Positions 8,414 through 14,283 of a DNA stretch of 14,283 bases are shown one piece after another. Source of the DNA: Martensiomyces pterosporus (Eukaryota; Kickxellomycota; Kickxellomycetes; Kickxellales; Kickxellaceae); assembly GCA_025201845.1 (NCBI GenBank), contig MU604167.1:1-14283 (forward strand). Reading direction: 5' to 3'. The number at the start of each line of letters is the position of its first letter. Within the stretch, counting starts at the first letter, position 1. The position numbers were made by a program, and so were the translations under genes. The notes beneath the pieces were generated by a model that was not told the origin of the DNA, did not search any database, and saw nothing but the letters and a program-made list of their open reading frames with translations.

Positions 8414-11400
8414 ATGACTACAGCCGCCGTCAGACCAAACACAGGCGTAAGTACACAGCAGTGCTGCCTTTTTGCGCACTGGCTCCTTAAGAAACTCAAG
8501 CTCCTGGGGCCCGAGGGCTTTTCCTGTCTTGAAGACACGGTTGCTTCCTTGTTCCTGGGTTCGCTTACACGCGTAGCTCATGGGCTACCGCGCGGAAGGA
8601 GCCGGCGATTGTACAAAGCTTGCACCAGTTTCTTCTTTTCCCAATGCTTGTTTTGGAAAGCTGCAGAGCATGGAGTGGTGAACCGCTCTCAAATAGCCAG
8701 GCAAAAAGTCTACATACTATGCTATTCTTAACCCCTTCCTTCCACATTCAGAAACATATCAAAAATAGGGGCTGCCATCCAGCCAACCACTGCTCCTTAT
8801 TCAACAAGCACAACAACGACAACAACAGCAACAGCAGCCCTTTCTCTCCTTTCTTTTTTGCTCCTCCCAGCACATTTAATTTTCGTTCTATTATTGTCTT
8901 GTGTATGTACTGATCCTCTCCATTCGTGACATTCGCGCCGCACTATTGTGAGGAAAACGCCCAGCGCTTGGCTTTCGCGCCTTTCGTGCTCTTTTGCTGT
9001 TCAAATTATGCGATAGCTGCTTTCATTTGGCACCCCCCTTTATGCAGAACTGTGCTGTGCTTTGCGTTTTTGCCTCTCTCCAGGCCCTGAGAGGACCGTG
9101 CCCCTTACATTTTCCTTATCCACTACTCAGTGACTCCGCGAAGCTCTCAAAGGCTGAGGTGGTTTTTAGTTACCCCACAAACACAGACACTGCACACACC
9201 ACGCACCCCACACATGTCTTTACTTAGCCTCGCCCCATCCTCTCCCCACACCACATCACACTTCACCCCTCTCTGGTGCTCTCACTCTTAATTGCCCATT
9301 CACACGCTCTCTGGCAAACCTCGTATGCGATTCCTCCGCTAATACCAACCTTTCGACCTGCTACATATTGATTTATTCTGCATTCTCGCTTCCATATTTA
9401 CATGTTTACCTTTCTTGAGTTAATAGTATCATCATCGCACAGAGCCCCCAGAGATTGTCGCTGCGAATCACATGCAAAGGCGTCGCTCGCTAGCCCCCAC
9501 GCAACTCGCACATATTCCAGACCACACTTCTTCCAACGCTGCAGATCCGCATCAACTGGCTCGCTCGGCCAGTTCTGGCAATAGACGTGTATCCTCCTAT
9601 TCCAGCAAACCATCAGCTCAAAGACACCAGCAGCAGCAGCAACAGCAGCAGCAGCGAAACAATACACGAGCCAGCACTCCTCCTGCACCACAACAACAAC
9701 CAACAGCAACAGCTGCAGCTGCAGCCAACAATAACAGCAATATGTCGGCACAGCAGCAACCGCGTCCAGGGGGCCACCACAACTCTGTCTCGCGTCGTGA
9801 TATCGGCAGCCGTCACCCAGGCTCGCGCGAACGCAGAGAGCAGCGCATTGGCGACTTTATCATAAAGCAAACACTGGGTAAGGGTACTTTTAGCAAGGTT
9901 TGCATGGCTGAGCACCGCAACACAAAGCAAAAGTTCGCCTTAAAGTTTATCAAGCCCAAATCCCCACAGGGTGGCAGCACCGATAAGCACAACATCCGCG
10001 TCGAGCGCGAGATCAAGCTGCTCTCCTTGCTCTACCACCCAAACATCGTTCGCCTATATGATGTTGTGCAAACACCAAAGTTCACCATGATTGTAATGGA
10101 GCACAACAGCGGTGGCGAGCTGCTTCAGTATATTCGTAAGCGCGGACGGCTGCACGAGAACGACGCACGAGGCTTCTTCCGCCAGATTGTCAGCGCCATG
10201 GACTACACGCACAGAAATTGCATCATCCACCGCGACCTGAAGCTGGAGAACGTCATGCTTGACAACGAGAACCGGATACGCATCATCGACTATGGCTTTG
10301 CAAACACCTTTGAGTGGGACAAACAGCTCGACACGTTCTGCGGTTCGCCATTTTATGCTGCACCCGAGATGGTCAACGGCATCAAATACACTGGCCCAGA
10401 AGTTGACATTTGGAGCATGGGCGTCATTCTGTTCTTTATGCTCTGCGGTCGCACGCCATTTGAGGGCGAGAACCTCAAGGAAATCTACGACAAGATTTCG
10501 CGTGGAAAGTTCAGCATGCCTCCGTTCCTCAGCAAAGAAGCACAAAGCCTTTTGCAGATGATGCTTACGGTCAATCCCAAACAACGCATTTCCATGAAAG
10601 GAATCGTCGACCACACATGGACAAACAAGGACTGCGATCACCCAGTCGACAACCACTTGCCCTCAAGACCCTCGGTTGTTTTGCAGCCCAACGAATACGC
10701 GCTTCAGAAGATGCGCATCTACAAGTACGAGATTCCTGATGTCATCAACGCCCTGGCGCATGCCGATTCAGCACTGACCCCGATGGTGTGCATTTACCAC
10801 CTTGTCGAAGAGTCGCGTCGCCGCAAGGCTACTAGAAATGCTCGCAGGAGCCATGCAAATCAGCTGGGTAGCAGCGTCAACGGCAATGGTTCGACTACCG
10901 ATGTCAGTTCTGCGAACGGCACTTCGCTTGCACCTGTCGCTACCTCTGGCGGTGGTAGTAATGCACCGGCAGTTGTCACTAACGGCGCCAATATCGATAA
11001 CTTGCGGCAGGCCCCTCGCTCGCGCCACAGCTATGCCCCAGGCTATGTTGGCAGCGACAGCCACAGTCCCACCTCGAAAACCGCACATGCGCACGGCAAC
11101 ACTGAAGCTCTACAGCAGGCTCAGATGGGCAGTGGTGCACCGCATGCTCACGCCAACGCCCAACTGCAGATACCGCAGACCCACTACTTGGCAGGAAAGG
11201 AATCGGAAATCGCAGCTGCTCTCGAGTCGCCCTCATTCGGTGCTAGTCAATATGAGCCGCCTAGACTGCGTAAAGGCAGCACTGCCAGCGGCCAGCTCTC
11301 TGTCGATAGCTCAATCAACCTCGAAGCATCCTCGCCGTTCCTTAGAGACGACGATAAGCGGTCGAGCCGCTCGTCGCGGTTCTTTGCACGTGTACGCAAG

Positions 11401-12465
11401 TCGATGCCGTTCTTGAAGACAAGGCGGTCGCAGGTGCTGGACGACATCCCGCCTATGGAGCAATCACAGGTGGCTGAGGGCAATAGGAACCGCGTCAGCT
11501 TCTTCCAGGCTCCATTCCGCCGCTTTAGCGCTGTGCCTTCGGCTGTGTCGCTGAACAACCCGTCGAACCGTCGAGTTCCCAGCTACTATCCTCCCTCTCA
11601 GCCCCCACCACCGCCAATCAACCAGCAACCCTCGCATCAGCCCCAGCAGCATAATGCCAATGCCAGCCGTCCGGCGACTGCACACGCTGTACTGCGGCCC
11701 ACGTCGTCATCAGACCAGCAGCAACACAGCAATGGCAATGGACAGCGGAGACATACAGATTTCGGACTGGCAAAGCAACAGCAACAGACCCCACGGCTAA
11801 TGACGGCCGATGGCGTGAGCCACAACAGAAAATCGGAACCTCTTCAAGAGGCGCCACTGGGCGTCAATGGCAACACCAATCTCAATGGCAATGGCGGTAA
11901 CCTCGGCAATAACAGGCGGTCCCAGCGCCCTCTGTCTGTCATCTCTAACCGGCAGTTAACGCCTCTGCGCCTGCACCCGACACACAGCTTCCAGAGCTCG
12001 CACAACTCGACACCATTCACTCAGCAAAATGCAGGCGCGCAGCTACCACCTGCACTCACTTCTCGTGCCTCTACGCCTGCCGGTGCTGGCTCTGGAAATT
12101 CACCAGGCAACAAGTCCAGCGGTGGCATACGTGGCATTTTCAACCTGCGCTGCACGATGCTCGGGCCGCTGGAAGAGATCCACTACAAGATCCAGCATGC
12201 AATGAAGAGCAGGCTGGTGACATACAGCCAAAAATCCAACTTTTGGTACGAGTGCTGGTACGACCCAAACAACTCGTCAGGAGGAATATCGAATGCTGAT
12301 AAGGAAAAGTGCATGCAGTTCGATGTTCAAATCGAGGTCGTCCAGGGACAGCTCCACACGATCAGGTTTAAGCGCGTCCATGGAAATTGGTGGGCTTATA
12401 AGAAACTGACTGTGACAATCGTAGATGAATTGCAGAGCAACCAGCAGCCCATGTCCCCATCCTGA
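8414..12465 (+). CDS. KIN1: KIN1/PAR-1/MARK-family serine/threonine kinase
   Basis: The second exon encodes the body of the protein. The proposed structure is 8414-8446 (MTTAAVRPNTG, ATG in a good context AAAG-ATG) joined to 9427-12465, giving 1023 aa. The donor is GTAAGT, and the TAG acceptor at 9424-9426 keeps frame and matches the TAG acceptors of the neighbouring gene. Acceptors ending at 9444 or 9453 also keep frame, and a start at 9472 (997 aa) is the fallback. In the 1023-aa numbering the N-terminus is Q/N/S-rich with polyQ. The kinase domain is about 155-409: LGKGTFSKV loop, FALKF Lys184, HRDLKLEN at 279, DYG in place of DFG at 299-301, activation-loop T in DTFCGSPFYAAPE, and YTGPEVDIWSMG. 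A long disordered Q/N/S/P-rich linker follows, and a KA1 membrane-binding domain ends the protein (about 912-1016). In the family these kinases act at the cell cortex in polarity and exocytosis. Confidence 0.88.
8447..9426 (+). other. Predicted 980-bp first intron of the kinase gene
   Basis: The GTAAGT donor follows an 11-codon exon in phase 0. TAG at 9424-9426 is the in-frame stop that would otherwise close the kinase frame upstream, and it is also a usable acceptor. The content is pyrimidine-rich on the plus strand, with no gene recognised inside. Confidence 0.55.
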
Positions 12466-12684
12466 ACTCTTGTTATGTTTTTTTTTTACAACTCGACTAC
12501 TTTCTATTTATTTGTTCTTGTTTTCTCTTTTGCCTACTGTCCATTGCACCCACACACGCATTCCTCCCACACACTTCCACGCTCACATGCTCAGCCTTCA
12601 CTGCTCCTAATACATTTGTCAGATTATCACTCATGAAACAGGGCATAGTTAAAAAGAGGACAGCAACGCTACAAGCGACAGCGG
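12466..12684. other. Shared 3' region of two convergent genes
   Basis: There are 219 bp between the kinase stop and the MED27 stop. A T10 run (12478-12487) and TATTTATTTG follow the kinase gene. No gene is seen. Confidence 0.6.
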
Positions 12685-13629
12685 TTAGGCCAGCTCGAGG
12701 CATCCGTAGTGGAACGCCCTGCTCGGCTCATTTGGTTTCATATCAATGCCTCTCCACAGCGGTGGCAAGTACTGTGAGGTACGTGGGTCCATCTGCAGAT
12801 GTCTATTACAGACACTACAGGTAGCTGAGAACAAGTTGTCGAAGAGACTGAACCACTGCACGAGTTTCGACAGTCGATGCTCAACGGAAAACCCAGCAAT
12901 AGAGAACCAGATAATGTTGGTATCATATGCGATACGATTAAACACGTGGAACCTTGAGAAGGGGCCTGCCTCATCCGTGGAGAAGATATGAATCGCATTG
13001 ACTTCGTACTCCTTCGTCGCCCCCGCCATCTGCTTCAAGCTGATGGACATCTGAATAATCGTCGGGATACGCACAACGAGGAGGAAGGTCCGACTGGACA
13101 CTGCGTATTTCCCAATAAACAATTGCGGGTACTTAGCCTTAAGCTCCGCCATTTGCGCCTCCAGTGCCTCCTCCGACAGGCCTTCGCCAAACTCGCCAAT
13201 CTGCAGACGCATGGCTGATGTATCCAGCTCCCTGATTGAGCTATCAACCACCTCGCTGGTTTCTCTCACACTGCCCCTCTCAGTCATCAACCTCACATAA
13301 GGCGAATACTCGTCCAAAAGTTCCTGGACTTTGGGCGAAATGAGCTTCTGTCGCGGCTTTTTTTCCAGCCTAACTAGGGCCCTTTGCAGTTTGGAAATTG
13401 TATCAACCATCCCACGCATCGTCTCCAAGGTGTACGAGATATCGGTGTGTGCAGCTTCGGTCACAGACTTGTCCTTGCGGATGGTGCTGACGCCCGCGAG
13501 GTCCCCAAATGCCTTGTAGATGGAGGAGTGGGTGTCGTGTGCTTTTTCCACTAACTTGTCGATACTCGCCATTACTTCATATGCCTCAGCGAGCACCTGC
13601 TCACAGCCTTTCGTCGATTCTGTTGCCAT
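12685..13629 (-). CDS. MED27: Mediator complex subunit 27
   Basis: This is a single-exon protein of 314 aa, near the animal MED27 (about 311 aa). The N-terminal half is helical and coiled-coil-like (residues about 10-180). The C-terminus carries the family's zinc-binding motif: C271-x2-C274, then LPPLWRG, then AFHYGC with H307 and C310. This CxxC...PPxWR...FHxxC arrangement is characteristic of MED27. In the family it is a tail/upper-tail module subunit that connects activators to RNA polymerase II in the nucleus. The start at 13629 was chosen because upstream residues are low-complexity (TC-microsatellite derived) and then run into the inverted repeat. The frame nevertheless stays open to an ATG at 13854 in the repeat. 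It is convergent with the kinase gene. Confidence 0.92.
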   Translation of the reverse strand: MATESTKGCEQVLAEAYEVMASIDKLVEKAHDTHSSIYKAFGDLAGVSTIRKDKSVTEAAHTDISYTLETMRGMVDTISKLQRALVRLEKKPRQKLISPKVQELLDEYSPYVRLMTERGSVRETSEVVDSSIRELDTSAMRLQIGEFGEGLSEEALEAQMAELKAKYPQLFIGKYAVSSRTFLLVVRIPTIIQMSISLKQMAGATKEYEVNAIHIFSTDEAGPFSRFHVFNRIAYDTNIIWFSIAGFSVEHRLSKLVQWFSLFDNLFSATCSVCNRHLQMDPRTSQYLPPLWRGIDMKPNEPSRAFHYGCLELA

Positions 13630-13696
13630 GCTATGTCCCAATTGATATTGTGAAGGCTCAAGGGTATGTGGAATGATCGTAGAATGCGCGTGCGTG

Positions 13697-14283
13697 TGAG
13701 ACAGTGTGTGAGAGAGAGAGAGAGAGAACTGATTTATTTGCCCCCTTGGTGGGGTCAGTTGGCATGAGCAGTTATAATTGTGGGATTCAGCTATTGAACG
13801 AGGGGTGGGGTTCAAAGACGCGCCTCCTTCGCATCGCCATATGGCTGTTGCCATGCATTAAGATCTCGATGAGACGGAACCGCCTGTGCCAAGTGCCGCC
13901 ACGATGCGGTGCGCATTTAGGGCGAATTATGTTTCATGTCTGCTACATGATCTTGGCCATCGAGGGACTAGGTCTGGTGGTGCTCCCTCTCGGGGGCTGC
14001 TTCAGACGCACTCTTCGGAACGGCACTATTTGCAGGGGGTGCAGATATTGTCTTTCTTTGTTAGAGGTCCGACTGCTTGGAGGGGGATGATGGCTTTTTT
14101 TTTTGGGCAGCATGGACGATATCGGAACTGAGAATGGCTCAAGTGGGAGAAAGGGAGCAATAGATTGCGGTATTCAGCAAGACGGTAAGAGTGGAGGGGA
14201 CCTCAGCATCCGATATGTTTGTTTTGATTTGGTGGTGTATCCTTCGACGCCTGGCTTTTTTGTCGCTTTTATACCGGTTCAGC
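13697..14283 (-). repeat. Right arm of the long inverted repeat (cut by window end)
   Basis: Bases 13728-14283 match 439-994 in reverse complement without a difference. A (GA)9 tract at 13710-13727 then makes this arm about 14 bp longer, and 13697-13712 matches 996-1011 at 15 of 16 positions. The arm ends about 70 bp upstream of the MED27 ATG and continues beyond the window for an unknown distance. It carries the mirror copies of the TATA-like elements (14266-14273 and 13772-13777). No transposase, integrase or known element was recognised. Confidence 0.95.
13710..13727. repeat. (GA)9 microsatellite at the inner edge of the repeat arm
   Basis: Nine GA units lie between the identical core and the degenerate end of the right arm. 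The left arm has almost none of this tract, so it is the main visible difference between the two copies. Confidence 0.9.

Noticed and set aside
8620..8913. A 97-aa frame inside the predicted kinase intron
   Set aside because: It is low-complexity and pyrimidine-driven, has no domain, and lies between a good donor and an in-phase acceptor.
13704..14131. Cys-containing frames in the repeat (128 and 81 aa) as zinc-finger genes
   Set aside because: The cysteine spacing fits no known zinc-binding family, and part of one frame is encoded by the GA tract.
439..14283. The whole block as a composite transposon or giant mobile element with terminal inverted repeats
   Set aside because: The genes between the arms are conserved housekeeping genes and no transposase, recombinase or element-specific gene was seen. 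The arms flank but do not define an element.

Overview
The window is nuclear DNA of a fungus. Support for this comes from a fungal-type tRNA-Val(AAC), short spliceosomal introns (GTAAGT-like donors, TAG acceptors), a KIN1/PAR-1 kinase with a very Q/N/S-rich middle, and conserved eukaryotic genes at a density of about one per 2.3 kb. The gene content and compact style would suit an early-diverging lineage such as Kickxellomycotina, but that placement is a guess.

Layout. 51-124 (-): tRNA-Val. 439-1011: left arm of a long inverted repeat. 1102-2934 (+): PPWD1-type WD40-cyclophilin. 3169-3717 (-): NNF1/PMF1-like kinetochore subunit. 4188-4328 (+): a 46-codon ORF for a small secreted six-cysteine peptide with a defensin-like (CS-alpha-beta) cysteine pattern, with its own TATA box. 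4735-7059 (+): Tat-SF1/Cus2 splicing factor in seven exons. 7060-8413: gene-poor stretch ending in a pyrimidine-rich promoter/leader. 8414-12465 (+): KIN1/PAR-1/MARK-family kinase, probably with an 11-codon first exon and a roughly 980-bp intron. 12685-13629 (-): Mediator subunit MED27. 13697-14283: right arm of the inverted repeat, cut by the window edge.

How the parts relate. The conserved genes serve general nuclear and cell-biological functions: splicing (PPWD1, Tat-SF1), transcription (MED27), chromosome segregation (NNF1) and polarity/secretion signalling (KIN1). They do not form an operon or a cluster with a shared function. Two things stand out. One is the unannotated defensin-like peptide gene lying between NNF1 and the Tat-SF1 gene. 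The other is an inverted repeat, identical over at least 556 bp, that places the same upstream sequence in front of two unrelated, facing genes (PPWD1 and MED27), so they may share promoter elements.
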